From Candidatus Manganitrophus sp. (GTDB lineage Bacteria > Nitrospirota > Nitrospiria > SBBL01 > Manganitrophaceae): 64,000 bases of DNA. The stretch lies in contig CP114561.1 in NCBI GenBank assembly GCA_028865235.1, positions 2,500,001 through 2,564,000 on the forward strand. Direction: 5' to 3'. The notes below the pieces were generated by a model. That model saw nothing but the letters and a program-made list of their open reading frames with translations. It did no database searches and was not told where the DNA came from. Below are positions 28,910-40,970 of the stretch, one piece after another. Positions within the stretch are counted from its first letter, which is position 1. Each line of letters opens with the position of its first letter. The position numbers and the translations under genes are program-made.

Positions 28910-29527
28910 ATGATGAAGCAACTGCGCAACACGATGTTGACCGGGCTGATCGCTCTCCTTCCCCTTTATCTGACGGTCACGCTGCTGATTTGGCTTTTCT
29001 ATATGGTCGACAGCGTCGCCCAACCGTGGCTCCAGAGGGTCTTTGGGGTCGAGATTTGGGGCCTCGGCGTCTTAACGACGGTGGCGATCATTTTCATCAC
29101 CGGTCTGATCGTTTCCAGCATGACCGGCTCTCTCTTCCTCGGCTGGCTGGATCGCTCTCTGGAGCATGTGCCGATCGTTAAAGGGCTCTACCGCGGCATC
29201 AAGCAGATCGTCGACAGTTTCAACCCGAACAACCCTTCCGGCTTCAAAGAGTTCGTCTTCGTCAGACAGCAAGACGGCGGGGGGTTCAATGCCGGCTTCC
29301 TGACCAGCGAGTTCAGCTTGCTGCAGGAGGATGGAACACGCCGCGATCTCGCCTCCGTCTTCATTCCGAGCAATCATCTCTACCTCGGCGCCATTCATAT
29401 CGTCGACCGTGTCCGGATCGTTCGGACCGTCATGACGCTGCAGGAAGGGGCAACCTTTGCCCTTTCCGCCGGCGCTTCGGTCAAAGGGGATATCCGAGAG
29501 GCCGGCCCTTCGAACGTTCTTCCATAA
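28910..29527 (+). CDS. DUF502 membrane protein
   Basis: 205 residues from ATG 28910, which has GGAG six bases upstream; an ATG at 28898 is possible but lacks a ribosome site. Two N-terminal membrane segments (TGLIALLPLYLTVTLLIWLF and LGVLTTVAIIFITGLIVSS) precede a soluble part with VPIVKGLYRGIKQIVDSF and FIPSNHLYLGAIHIVD, characteristic of DUF502. Family function is unknown; plant homologues act in membrane trafficking or fusion contexts. It stands alone between the SDR and the copper ATPase. Confidence 0.88.
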   Translation: MMKQLRNTMLTGLIALLPLYLTVTLLIWLFYMVDSVAQPWLQRVFGVEIWGLGVLTTVAIIFITGLIVSSMTGSLFLGWLDRSLEHVPIVKGLYRGIKQIVDSFNPNNPSGFKEFVFVRQQDGGGFNAGFLTSEFSLLQEDGTRRDLASVFIPSNHLYLGAIHIVDRVRIVRTVMTLQEGATFALSAGASVKGDIREAGPSNVLP

Positions 29528-29606
29528 GGGTGGTATTCACGCCTGACCTGTAATAAAATATCTTTAGTAATGCTGCATACAATCGGACATTGTTAGAGGA
29601 ATCCCG

Positions 29607-32047
<2,441 letters not shown>

Positions 32048-32156
32048 ACGGGAGAAAAGATTTTCCCTTTCCTTTCATTTTACGAATCCTTATAATCAAT
32101 TCACCTCTGTTCTATTCACGTCACAGGCCATTTTTATGACAGGAGAAAAACTAAAG

Positions 32157-32995
32157 ATGAATTTGTTGCGACAGGTCGTGGCATGTGGCTTTGCCGTGGC
32201 GGCGCTCGCGCTGACGGCTCAACCGCTTGTTGTGCACGCAAAGGGCGCGCCGGGAGGGAACACGGTGACCTTTGATGCGTTTGATTTCGGCTTCAAGGGG
32301 CCTGACAGCATTCAAGGAGGGGTGGTCAAATTCCAGATCAACAATGAGGGGAAGGATATCCACCATGCCCAACTGATTCGGCTCCTGGATGGGAAAACGG
32401 CGGACGATTTCGTCGCCGGAATGAAACAGAATCCGAATGGTCCGATGCCGGGATGGGTTAAGTTTGTCGGGGGGCCGAACGCGGTTATCCCCGGCGGCCG
32501 GGCGACCGCGATCATGGATCTGGAGCCGGGTCATTATTTGATCACCTGTCTGATCCCCGATCCAAAAGGGGTCTTGCATCTCACCCACGGGATGACCCGG
32601 CCGCTGACGGTCACGGCCCCTCCGGCCAAGGTCCCGGAGCCGAAGGCCGATTTCACCGTGACCCTGAATGATTTCAATTTCTCCCTCTCCAAGCCGATCA
32701 CGGCCGGAAAGCATACCGTCAAAGTTGTCAACAATGGGACGATGCCGCATGAGCTGGTTTTGCTGCATGTCGCCCCCGGAAAGAAGGCGGCCGATTTCGG
32801 CCATTTCGATCCGGCCGCGGGGGGCTTCCTCCCGGCAAGTTCATCGGCGGGGTGGTCGGGATTGAAAAGGGGATGGATGTCTATTTTGAGGCGAATTTTA
32901 TCCCGGGCCATTATGGGCTGATCTGTTTCTTCCCGGACGAGAAGGGGGAATTTCACTTCAAGCGGGGGATGACGCTCGATTTTGTCGTGAAATAA
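32157..32995 (+). CDS. Secreted tandem cupredoxin-like copper protein (one frameshift)
   Basis: A signal peptide (residues about 1-27, ending VVHAKG) precedes two homologous beta domains of about 115 residues. Each ends with the same Cys/His/Met pattern: domain 1 has HHAQ plus CLIPDPKGVLHLTHGM, domain 2 has PHELVLLH plus CFFPDEKGEFHFKRGM, consistent with type 1 copper ligands. The frame breaks at about 32837-32840, where CTCCCGG needs one more G; the repaired C-terminus reads FLPGKFIGGVVGIEKGM and ends at 32995 (279 residues). It follows copA, which suggests a copper-handling unit. No multicopper-oxidase partner domain is present. Confidence 0.78.
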
Positions 32996-33041
32996 GTTTT
33001 CTGCAGCGGCCGATCAGAGGGCTTACAGAAAGAGGATCACT

Positions 33042-33941
33042 GTGAAGATCATCACGAAGCGCGCCGTTTTTTTACTCTTCTGTTTATTTCAATTCTCCTG
33101 CGCCTCCGCGCCGAAAGAGGCCCCCTCCGCTCAGAAGAGCTTTCTCTGGTCGGTCCGGTCGGAGACCGCCGCGGTTTACCTCCTCGGCTCCATCCATGTC
33201 GCCAAGCCGGAGCTCTATCCGCTCCATCCGTCCATCGAAGCGGCTTTCGACCAATCCGACACGCTGGTAGTCGAAGTGGACCCCGACGAATTCGATATGA
33301 ACCGGCTTCAATCCCTTTTTATGCAGTATGGGTCGTATCCTCCGACGGAAACGCTCGACCGGAAGATTTCAACGGAGACCTACGCGCTGGTGGAGAAGAA
33401 GTTTCAAGGGGCCGGCATGCCGATGGAGCCGTTCAAGCGGTTCAAGCCGTGGGTCCTGGCGGTCATGCTTCAATCGGTCGAACTGCAGCGTCTGGGGTTC
33501 GACAAAAAATATGGGATCGATGACCATTTTCTCACCCGGGCCAAGGGGAAAAAGCAGATCACGGCGTTCGAAACGGTGGAATATCAGGTGAGCCTCTTCG
33601 ATAGCTTCTCCGATCGCCTCCAGGAGCTTTTTCTCCGCTACACCCTCTCCGATATGGACCTGCTCGCCGAGCAGATGGATTCGATCATGAAGGGATGGCA
33701 AGCGGGGGATGGGAGTGCGATTGAGGCGCTGATCTTCCAGAGCATGAATGACGAGCCGGAATTAACGCCGGTTTACGATAAGCTGATCTATGAGCGGAAC
33801 GCTCAGATGTCCTCCCGGATTGAGGAGTTCCTCAAAGCAAAAAACAGAACTTTCGTGGTCGTCGGTGCCGGGCATCTCGTCGGCAAAGGGAGCATCATCG
33901 ATCTTCTTCGGAAGAAGGGCTACGTTGTCGAACAGATGTAA
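33042..33941 (+). CDS. TraB/GumN-family lipoprotein
   Basis: 299 residues from GTG 33042. An N-terminal lipoprotein signal (FLLFCLFQFSC) is followed by the TraB/GumN/TIKI core: YLLGSIHVAKPELYPL near the start, a conserved VVEVDPDEFDM, a central FKPWVLAVML, GIDDHFL, FETVEYQ and the C-terminal VVVGAGHLVGKGS. These residues (the two GxxH motifs and the Glu) are the proposed metal-dependent protease-like site of the family. Probably periplasmic or membrane-tethered; substrate unknown. The downstream nuclease start overlaps its end. Confidence 0.9.
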   Translation: MKIITKRAVFLLFCLFQFSCASAPKEAPSAQKSFLWSVRSETAAVYLLGSIHVAKPELYPLHPSIEAAFDQSDTLVVEVDPDEFDMNRLQSLFMQYGSYPPTETLDRKISTETYALVEKKFQGAGMPMEPFKRFKPWVLAVMLQSVELQRLGFDKKYGIDDHFLTRAKGKKQITAFETVEYQVSLFDSFSDRLQELFLRYTLSDMDLLAEQMDSIMKGWQAGDGSAIEALIFQSMNDEPELTPVYDKLIYERNAQMSSRIEEFLKAKNRTFVVVGAGHLVGKGSIIDLLRKKGYVVEQM

Positions 33942-34779
33942 GCCGCAGGCCGGCCCCCGGGGGCATCGAAGCCGACCGACTCTCTTTTTCCTCTCCTTCC
34001 TTTTTCTCCTTTTTCCCCACGCTCTTTATGCCTGGGGCGAGACGGGGCATCGGATCGTCGCCGATGTGGCGGAGCGCTTACTGGGCGAGCAGGCGCGCAA
34101 AGAGATCCGGGTGTTGATCGGAGAGGCCTCCCTTGCATCGGTCGCAGACTGGGCCGACCGGGTTCGGGGGGACCGTCCCGAGACGGCGCCCTGGCACTTC
34201 GTCGATATCCCATTCAAAGCATCGGGCTATGATCCGAAGCGGGACTGCGCCGGGGGAGAATGTGTGATCGGCGCCGTCGAGCGGTTCCGGCGGATCCTTT
34301 CCGATCGAGATCGTCCTGCGGAAGAGCGGGCCGAAGCGCTAAAATTTCTCGTCCACTTCGTCGCCGATCTCCACCAGCCGCTCCACACGGCCGACCGGGG
34401 CGACCGCGGCGGGAACGAGGTGCAGGTCATCTTTTTCGGAGAGAAAATTTATCCTTTCAGTGAGAGGCCGTGGAACCTCCACACGGTTTGGGATTCGGGT
34501 CTGATCGATCAAACCGGTTTGAGCGAGGCGGCCTACGTCGCGCATCTTCAGGTGTGGCTGAAGAAACGGTCCATCTCGGATCTCCGAAAAGGAACGGTGG
34601 TCGATTGGGCGCTGGAGGCCCATCGCGCCGCGGTCGACGTGGCGTATCGCCTCCCGAAGAATCGAAGACTTTCCAAGAACTATCTTGAAAAGAGTCGTCC
34701 GGTGATGGACGCGCTTCTCGCCAAGGCCGGTGTTCGGCTGGCGCGGGTGTTGAACGAGGCGTTCCAAACCGGAAAATAA
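33925..34779 (+). CDS. S1/P1 nuclease (zinc-dependent, secreted)
   Basis: 284 residues from TTG 33925, overlapping the TraB gene end by 17 bases; a more upstream in-frame ATG at 33790 would lie wholly inside the TraB gene. The signal peptide (LFFLSFLFLLFPHALYA) is cleaved to leave Trp at the new N-terminus in WGETGHRI, which is essential: in S1/P1 nucleases the N-terminal Trp binds zinc. Other ligands are in VADWAD, WHFVD and LVHFVADLHQPLHTADRGD. The enzyme cleaves single-stranded DNA and RNA in the periplasm or outside. It and TraB may form a nutrient-scavenging pair (inference). Confidence 0.9.
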   Translation: MSNRCKPQAGPRGHRSRPTLFFLSFLFLLFPHALYAWGETGHRIVADVAERLLGEQARKEIRVLIGEASLASVADWADRVRGDRPETAPWHFVDIPFKASGYDPKRDCAGGECVIGAVERFRRILSDRDRPAEERAEALKFLVHFVADLHQPLHTADRGDRGGNEVQVIFFGEKIYPFSERPWNLHTVWDSGLIDQTGLSEAAYVAHLQVWLKKRSISDLRKGTVVDWALEAHRAAVDVAYRLPKNRRLSKNYLEKSRPVMDALLAKAGVRLARVLNEAFQTGK

Positions 34780-34802
34780 AAAGAAAATAAAAAGGAGCGG
34801 TG

Positions 34803-35168
34803 ATGACCGAAGATCGACAGGAGGTGGGGCTGAAAGCGGCGATGCAGATCGGAATGTATTACGCGTATCTGGCGCAGGCGCTCCGGATGGTGATCAACCC
34901 GGAGGGGCCGGTCGAATTGCCGGAAGATCTTCTCAATCAGCAGCTCGATCAGCTCCGAGATCATTTGGCGGTTCCCCTCGCGAAGAACCAGGTCGTGAAA
35001 CAAAACATAGAGCAGATCGAAAAAGAGGTCTCGCGGATTCGCCAGGAGGCCGGCCATCCGGAAACCTGGGGCGCCGCGGTGAAAGACGCAAAGCGGATGC
35101 TCCCGGAGCTGGAAATCCGCGCCAAAACGGTGAGCGATCTGGTGGCGTTGCTGCGCGGCGGGTCATGA
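34803..35168 (+). CDS. Conserved-looking helical protein of unknown function
   Basis: 121 residues from ATG 34803 with AAAAGGAG upstream and 23 bases after the nuclease stop, probably the same operon. Composition is alpha-helical: QIGMYYAYLAQALRMV, then a charged coiled-coil-like stretch LLNQQLDQLRDHLAVPLAKN and VVKQNIEQIEKEVSRIRQE. There is no signal peptide or known motif. A small regulatory or structural partner is possible; no function can be assigned. Confidence 0.6.
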   Translation: MTEDRQEVGLKAAMQIGMYYAYLAQALRMVINPEGPVELPEDLLNQQLDQLRDHLAVPLAKNQVVKQNIEQIEKEVSRIRQEAGHPETWGAAVKDAKRMLPELEIRAKTVSDLVALLRGGS

Positions 35169-35353
35169 GCTGTACATGCCGTTCCCTTGATCCCCTCCGA
35201 CCCAATCCGGTAGAATATTTCTAGCATCGTTTTAAATTTAAATTCCCACAAAGAAAACCGAGACATCCCAGAGATCCTCCCTTGACCCCTCGCGGGGTCG
35301 AGACATCGCCAAGCACCATTGCACCTCATCCCACTTGTTGAAGGAGGAAACCG

Positions 35354-35791
35354 ATGCGACATCTAACCGCGACATTCATCTTCATGATTGTTTTATCCAC
35401 AACCGCCTGGTCCGCCAACGCCGCTGAGAAAGATCCCTGCGCGCCGCGTGTTCCGGCGGGCGAGCTGGCGCAATTCAAGGGGATGAAGCCTCCGGTTCCC
35501 GAAACACCGGAGACGATTCAAAAGGGAAAAGAGATCTACAATGGGAAAGGCGCCTGCGTAGGCTGCCATGGGCCGGCGGGGAAGGGAGATGGACAGTTGG
35601 CGGCTTCCCTGAATCCCTCGCCCCGGAATTTTACCAATCCGCAGTTCAAACAGTGTAAATCGGCGGGGGAGATGTTCTGGGCGGTGAAGAATGGGATCCC
35701 CGGCACCGGAATGATCGCCGCGGTGAATACCGGCCTCATCAGCGAGGAAGAGGCGTGGCAGGCGGTTCTCTATGAGCGGAGCTTGAAGTAG
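35354..35791 (+). CDS. Periplasmic mono-heme c-type cytochrome
   Basis: 145 residues. A signal peptide (residues 1-23, ending ANA) is followed by a single class I cytochrome c domain with Cys68-Val-Gly-Cys-His72 and a downstream GTGM methionine as likely sixth ligand. KGKEIYNGKGACVGCHGPAG and GDGQLAASLNPSPRNFTNP resemble the small electron carriers found with multiheme or nitrite/manganese-oxidising chains. GGAGGAAACCG precedes ATG 35354. It converges with mreB four bases away. Redox partner unknown. Confidence 0.9.
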   Translation: MRHLTATFIFMIVLSTTAWSANAAEKDPCAPRVPAGELAQFKGMKPPVPETPETIQKGKEIYNGKGACVGCHGPAGKGDGQLAASLNPSPRNFTNPQFKQCKSAGEMFWAVKNGIPGTGMIAAVNTGLISEEEAWQAVLYERSLK

Positions 35792-35795
35792 GCGC

Positions 35796-36844
35796 TTAGC
35801 TGTTGGAGATCGCTTCGAGCAGTTCCGGGTCCTCGATCGCCTTGCCGCCGCCGAGGGCGACGCTCAGCAGGGCGTCTTTGTCGATAAGGATCGGGAGCCC
35901 TGTTTCGCGCTGAAGGCGAATATCCATGTTTCGGATGAGGGCGCCGCCGCCGGTCATGATGATCCCCCGCTCGACGATGTCGCCCGCCAGCGCGGGGGGT
36001 ATTTGCGAGGGCCGTTTTAATGGCGTTGACGACGGCGCGCAGGGGGACGGCAATCGCCTCCGCAACTTCCTCCGAGGTGACCTCCACGATTTTCGGAAGG
36101 CCGGAGACCGAATCGCGCCCCTTGACCCGCGCGCGGTAGATTGTGCCGTCCGACCAGGCGCTCCCCGAGGGCGATCTTGACCTTCTCCGCGGTCTGCTCG
36201 CCGATATAGAGGCGATGCTTCCGCTTGACCATCTCGATGATCTTTTCATCCATCGCGTCCCCGCCGACCCGAACCGAATGGCAGTAGACGATGCCGGCGA
36301 GGGAGAGGACCGCCACCTCCGTCGTCCCGCCGCCGATATCAACGAGCATGCTCCCGATCGGTTCCAGCACCGGAAGACCGGCGCCGATCGCTGCCGCGAT
36401 CGGCTCTTTGATCAGGAGAATCTTTTTTGCGCCGATCGAATAACCGGCCTCTTCGACGGCCCGCTTCTCGATTTCGGTCACGCCGTGAGGAAGGGTGACG
36501 ACAATAGAGGGCTTCGCGAGTTGCCACGGCCGCCGGGACCGATTGATGAAGTGCTCCAACATCTCCTTGGCAAGATCATAGTCGGCGATGACCCCCTCTT
36601 TGATCGGTCGGACGGTCGTAATTGAATGGGGTGTTTTTCCGACGAGGGCTTTTGCCTCCAGCCCGACGGCAACGACCTCTTGTTTTCCGCCGGCGATCTC
36701 TCGGACTGCCACCACCGACGGCTCATTGAGGACAATCCCGCGCCCCCGAATGTAAACGAGGGTGTTCGCCGTTCCCAAATCGATCGAGATGTCCGCCGCG
36801 CCATATGGGCGCGACCAAGGAGCCCGTCTGTTAAAACGCGTCAT
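35796..36844 (-). pseudogene. mreB: Rod-shape protein MreB (two frameshifts)
   Basis: Actin-like cytoskeletal ATPase that guides lateral wall synthesis. Residues from ATG 36844 include ISIDLGTANTLVYIRGRG (phosphate 1), LVDIGGGTTEVAVLSL (phosphate 2) and EQTAEKVKIALG; the frame then breaks near 36150, continues as VKGRDSVSGLPKIVEVTSEE, breaks again near 36000 and ends DIVERGIIMTGGGALIRN to AISNS. Repaired length about 349, normal for MreB. Both breaks sit next to short mononucleotide runs. No mreC/mreD is adjacent. Confidence 0.9.
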
Positions 36845-36985
36845 CTTTTTCCTCTCTCAAAAACGTTCCGGGAATCCGGAACAGGTCATTATAGCTGCAA
36901 GCACAGATCGGACAAAGTGAGGAATGAGACATTCAGGCTTTCTAGGTGCGATTTCAGCCCGAATTAAGGTCATCCCCTCGTCCGG

Positions 36986-37981
36986 TCAAATCTTCTTGGA
37001 TCGGATTCCCAAGAGCCTCATTTCATGAAGGAGTGTCTCGCAAAGCCCCTCCTCCAGCGGCCGTGCCGTGAAGCCAAGCTCCCGTTGGGCCTTTTTGCTG
37101 CTTCCGATATAGGTCACCCCGGCGATGGCGCGAATGCTCTCGGACCGATAAAATTCGGGAAGAGGCAGGATCGGTTCGAGCCAACGTACGATTTGAGAAA
37201 GACCGCGCAGGAGCGCCGGCGAGGGGTGAAGCCGCGGGGCTTTGATGCCGGTAATTTGTTCGGCAATCGCCAAGGCTTCTTGTAAGGTGTGTATCGGCCC
37301 GGCGAGAATGTAGCTCTCCCCGGGCCGGCCCTTCTCCATGGCGAGAAGATGGCCTTTGGCGATATCTTCGATGTGTCCCCAAGCGTAAGCCGTTTTCTGC
37401 GGAGAGATCGGGAGCTGTCCTTTCAGATATTGGATGAGGAGATTCCGGACGGAGCTGGTGTCGCCCGGACCGTAAACCAGGCCGGGGAGCGTCATCATCA
37501 ACGGCAACCCTTCTTTCATCATCGGCTCGGCGATTTGAGTGTGGGCCATCCACTTGGTTCGCTCATATTCCGAAAGCCACGGACCCTCATAATGGGTCGC
37601 CTCATCCACGAGCTTTCCCCGGGTATCCGAGAAGACGAGCAGGGTGCTGGTGTAGACCCCTCTCGGAATACGGAGCTCCCTCATTAACTCGAGGACATTT
37701 CGCGTTCCATCGACATTGATTTTCTTTCCCAAGACGGGTGTTTTGGAGCCGATCTTGTACCACCCGGCCACATGAAAGATCCCGTCGGCGCCGGTCATCG
37801 GGGTGCGCATGCTTTCTTTGTCGGTGATGTCCCCGGGATGGAGCGCGATGCCGAGGCGGGCGAGGTCGTGCGCTTGGGCGGGGCGGCGGACAAGCGCTGT
37901 GACCTGGTGTCCCGCCGCCGCCAGTTGACGCGCGATCGCGCCGCCGACAAAGCCGGTTGCGCCGGTGATGAAGTACCGCAT
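36986..37981 (-). CDS. NAD-dependent epimerase/dehydratase (extended SDR, HpnA-like)
   Basis: 331 residues. Dinucleotide-binding GATGFVGGAIARQLAAAG at the N-terminus, catalytic Tyr-Lys in YERTKWMAH, and VYGPGDTSS typical of sugar epimerases and dihydroflavonol-reductase-like enzymes, including the hopanoid-associated HpnA. The start at 37981 (MRYFITG) is supported by GGGAG; an ATG 57 bases upstream would add an unrelated hydrophobic tail. No hopanoid genes are adjacent, so the substrate is open. Confidence 0.82.
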   Translation of the reverse strand: MRYFITGATGFVGGAIARQLAAAGHQVTALVRRPAQAHDLARLGIALHPGDITDKESMRTPMTGADGIFHVAGWYKIGSKTPVLGKKINVDGTRNVLELMRELRIPRGVYTSTLLVFSDTRGKLVDEATHYEGPWLSEYERTKWMAHTQIAEPMMKEGLPLMMTLPGLVYGPGDTSSVRNLLIQYLKGQLPISPQKTAYAWGHIEDIAKGHLLAMEKGRPGESYILAGPIHTLQEALAIAEQITGIKAPRLHPSPALLRGLSQIVRWLEPILPLPEFYRSESIRAIAGVTYIGSSKKAQRELGFTARPLEEGLCETLLHEMRLLGIRSKKI

Positions 37982-38185
37982 CGATGCTCCCGAGGGGAAT
38001 GGGTGCTCGATGATAACAAGGGAAATCAAAAGGATCAAGCAAATGTGATTTGAATCACCTTATTTTTATTATGTTTTTTCGGTCTGAAAGCGGGGGACAA
38101 TCGGTTTCTTAAACGCGCTTGACGCCGGTCCCTCCGAATCGTTATCCTGCTGCTAACGAACGAGATTAAAGAAAGGGGCTGATCG

Positions 38186-38623
38186 ATGGAGGAGGTGATC
38201 TTTCATCTCGCCTTTCCGGTTTCCGATCTGGAGGAGGCGAAGCGGTTTTATGTCGACGGCCTCGGCTGTGCCCTGGGGCGGGAGTCGTCCAGGGCGATCA
38301 CGCTGGAGTTGGCGGGGCATCAACTGGTTGGCCATCTTGCGCCGGCGGCCGAGGGGCAAAAGGGGATCTACCCGCGGCATTTCGGCCTGATCTTCAAGGA
38401 GGAAAGCGCCTGGCAGGCGCTAGTTGACCGGGCGAAGGCGAAAGGGCTTCGGTTTTATCAAGCGCCCCGCCGCCGGTTCGAAGGGACCCGGCTGGAGCAT
38501 GCCACCGTTTTTCTGGAAGACCCCTCGCACAATCTTCTCGAATTTAAATGGTACCGGCACGAATCGGCGATCTTCGGCGAGCGGGAATTCGGCGAGGTCG
38601 GCGATACGGGCGGCGAGCCATAG
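38186..38623 (+). CDS. VOC-fold (glyoxalase/bleomycin-resistance) protein
   Basis: 145 residues with two beta-alpha-beta-beta-beta modules: HLAFPVSDLEEAKRFYVDGL and RLEHATVFLEDPSHNLLEFK. The second carries the typical HNLLEFK metal-ligand Glu, and the first the His of FHLAF. Vicinal-oxygen-chelate enzymes include dioxygenases, isomerases and glyoxalase-like proteins; the substrate cannot be told. Stand-alone gene with ATG 38186 preceded by AAAGGGG. Confidence 0.82.
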   Translation: MEEVIFHLAFPVSDLEEAKRFYVDGLGCALGRESSRAITLELAGHQLVGHLAPAAEGQKGIYPRHFGLIFKEESAWQALVDRAKAKGLRFYQAPRRRFEGTRLEHATVFLEDPSHNLLEFKWYRHESAIFGEREFGEVGDTGGEP

Positions 38624-38740
38624 CATAAAACGGTGTTTCTTCTTGAAAAACAATTCCCTTGACGCCGGAGAAGAGGGCCGGTATTCTGCTTGAAGTTGAC
38701 CGGAATCGATTGTCTACGAATCGTCCAAAGGAACGGCAAG

Positions 38741-39183
38741 GTGGCGGGAAAGAAGAAGAAATCCACTTCAAAAGATCTGACACCCAAGGTCGGCGCCGCA
38801 ACCGATATTGCCCCCGTCGGGCGGGGCAAAATCAAGCCGCCCCATGAGCGGACGGCGGATGAAGAGGCCGATGTCGTCGATTGGGAAAAGGTGGCCGCGA
38901 TGGCGGAATTCAAAGCGTTGCTCGCTGCCAAGCGGAAGTTTATCCTTCCCACCACGATTTTCTTCGTCGCCTATTACTTCGCCCTTCCGATCCTGGTCGG
39001 CTATGCGCCGGGGTTGATGAAGACGCAAAGTCATCGGCGTGGTCAACCTGGCCTATCTCTTCGCCCTGTCCCAGTTTTTCATGGCCTGGATTGTCGCGGC
39101 GCTTTACATGCGGGCGGCGGGGCGGTTCGATGGGATGATCGCGAAAGATGATCCTGGCAAAATTGAAGAAGCGGCGGAGGTAG
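38741..39183 (+). CDS. DUF485 membrane protein, partner of the symporter (frameshifts)
   Basis: Starts at GTG 38741 (AAGGA upstream). A basic/charged cytoplasmic N-terminus ([12 protein letters not shown]) leads to two membrane segments: [20 protein letters not shown] and, after a frame change near 39027 caused by an extra [22 protein letters not shown] further shift near 39150 ends the gene at TAG 39181, giving KLKKRRR-stop and leaving 3 bases to the symporter ATG. DUF485 proteins regularly precede acetate/cation symporters (ActP/MctC) in operons. The unusually long charged N-terminus is odd for the family. Confidence 0.75.
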
Positions 39184-39186
39184 ACG

Positions 39187-40753
39187 ATGTCAACCGCGCT
39201 TCTTCTGTTTCTGGTCTTCATCGCCATCACGCTTGGCGATCACCTATTGGGCGGCCAAGCGGTCGAGCGGGGCGGCGGCTTTTTTTCCGGCGAATCGTCC
39301 GATCACCGGCTTGCAAAACGGTTTGGCGATCGCCGGGGATTACATGTGGGCGGCTTCTTTCCTGGGGATTTCCGGGCTGGTGTGCGTTTCAGCGGTTTCG
39401 ACGGGTTGATCTTTTCGATCGGCTGGCTGGTCGGCTGTCTGACGGTGCTAGCTTTTTGATGGCCGAGCGGCTGCGCAATCTCGGCGGAACTTTACGTTCG
39501 CCGATGTCGCCAGCTATCGTTTCGCGCAGACGCCGACGGTCGGGTGTTGGCATCGCTTGCGGTTCGCTGGCTGTGGGGTTGTTTTACATGATCGCGCAGA
39601 TGGTCGGCGCCGGCCAGTTGATCAAACTGCTGTTCCGGCCTCGTATTACACGGCGGTCGTCGGGGTCGGCGTGGGTTTGATGATGCTGTATGTGTTGTTC
39701 GGCGGCATGACGGCGACCACCTGGGTGCAGATCATCAAGGCGGTGCTGCTGTTGGCGGGCACCCTTCTCTTGAGCCTTTTGGTACTTGCGCATTTCGATT
39801 TCAGCTTCGGGAATTTCTTCGATGCCATCTCTCATGTGACCTATCATGATAAAAACGGCGTGGCGGTGACGCAAGACTTTCTTCAGCCGGGGCTGAAATT
39901 CAAGCCGCCGTATGGCGCGCTCGATCTGATCTCGCTCGGCATGGCGCTTCTCTTCGGCACCGCCGGGCTCCCGCATATCCTGGTGCGTTTTTACACCGTC
40001 CCCGACGCCAAGACGGCCCGGGTCAGCGTCGTCTGGGCGATGGTGATCATCGGCGCTTTTTATATCCTGACGACTTTTCTCGGCTTCGGCGCGGCGACGA
40101 TCGTCGGGCCGGATCTGATCGCGGTGAACGGCGGCACCAATATGAGCGCGCCGCTCCTGGCGCAGGCGCTGGGCGGCGAAATTTTCTTCGCCTTCATTTC
40201 GGCGATTGCTTTTGCGACGATCTTGGCGGTCGTCGCGGGTCTGACCATCAGTGCGTCGACCTCGTTCGCCCACGATTTCTATACCAACGTCCTGCACCAC
40301 GGGAAGGAGCGTCGCCCAGGCGAAGAGGTGCGTGTCGCGCGGATCACCACCTTTGTGGTCGGGGCGGTTTCGATTGCCATTGCGATCTTGCTCGGCCCGA
40401 CCGCCAATGTCGCCTTCCTGGTCGGGCTCGCCTTTGCGGTGGCCGCCTCGGCGAACCTGCCGGTGATCGTCCTGTCGCTTTTCTGGAAGCGGTTCAACAC
40501 GTCGGGCGCGGTGATGGGGCTTGCCACGGGACTGATCGCCTCCATCGGCCTGATCCTGATCTCCCCCAGCATCATGAAAACCGATCCGCTCTTCCCGCTG
40601 GACAATCCCGGCATTCTGAGCATCCCGCTTGGTTTTCTCGGCGCGGTGGCCGGAACGTTGATGAGTCGGGAGCCGCAGGCGGAGGCGAAGTTTGCGGAGC
40701 TGATCGTGAGGGCGAACACCGGTATTGGGGCGGAGAAGGCGGGAGGGCATTGA
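39187..40753 (+). pseudogene. ActP-type sodium:solute (acetate/cation) symporter (frameshifts in 5-prime third)
   Basis: From ATG 39187 ([16 protein letters not shown]) at least three frame changes occur before about 39650, with [19 protein letters not shown] and LMAERLRNLGG in different frames; from about 39660 one frame runs to 40753 with ATTWVQIIKAVLLLAG, GTAGLPHILVRFYTVPDAK, TISASTSFAHDFYTNV and SLFWKRFNTSGAVMGL. These are the core helices of the solute:sodium symporter family, ActP branch. It presumably imports acetate or another monocarboxylate together with Na+ or H+. It forms an operon with the DUF485 gene. Confidence 0.82.
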
Positions 40754-40754
40754 A

Positions 40755-40970
40755 GTGAGACTTGATCCAGGACAGATTGAAGTGATGGATGATGCGATGG
40801 TAGAGGTCCTGCGCCGGAAGGAGCCATGGGAGCGGATCGCCATTGGATTTGATATGTGGAGTAGCGCGTGGGACATGCTTGCTTCGCTATTAAGTGGACT
40901 CCATCCGGAGTGGAGTGAAGAGCAGGTTCGACGGGAGGTCGCAAGAAGGATGTCGCATGGGGCCGTATGA
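40755..40970 (+). CDS. Small protein preceding a nucleotidyltransferase (two-gene module)
   Basis: 71 residues from GTG 40755 with GGGAGG upstream. Ends [20 protein letters not shown], a pattern seen in small proteins that precede AbiEii-like or DUF6036-type nucleotidyltransferase genes in many bacteria. It overlaps the next gene by 14 bases. It could be the antitoxin-like or regulatory partner; its biochemical role is not known. Confidence 0.7.
   Translation: MRLDPGQIEVMDDAMVEVLRRKEPWERIAIGFDMWSSAWDMLASLLSGLHPEWSEEQVRREVARRMSHGAV

Noticed and set aside
27676..28932. Minus-strand open frame of 418 codons running from the SDR into terC
   Set aside because: Its 5-prime part is antisense to the SDR; only its last part contains the true TerC N-terminus, which starts at GTG 27942.
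39584..40876. Minus-strand open frame of 430 codons across the symporter gene
   Set aside because: Antisense of a well-supported sodium:solute symporter; Arg/His/Asp-rich without domains.
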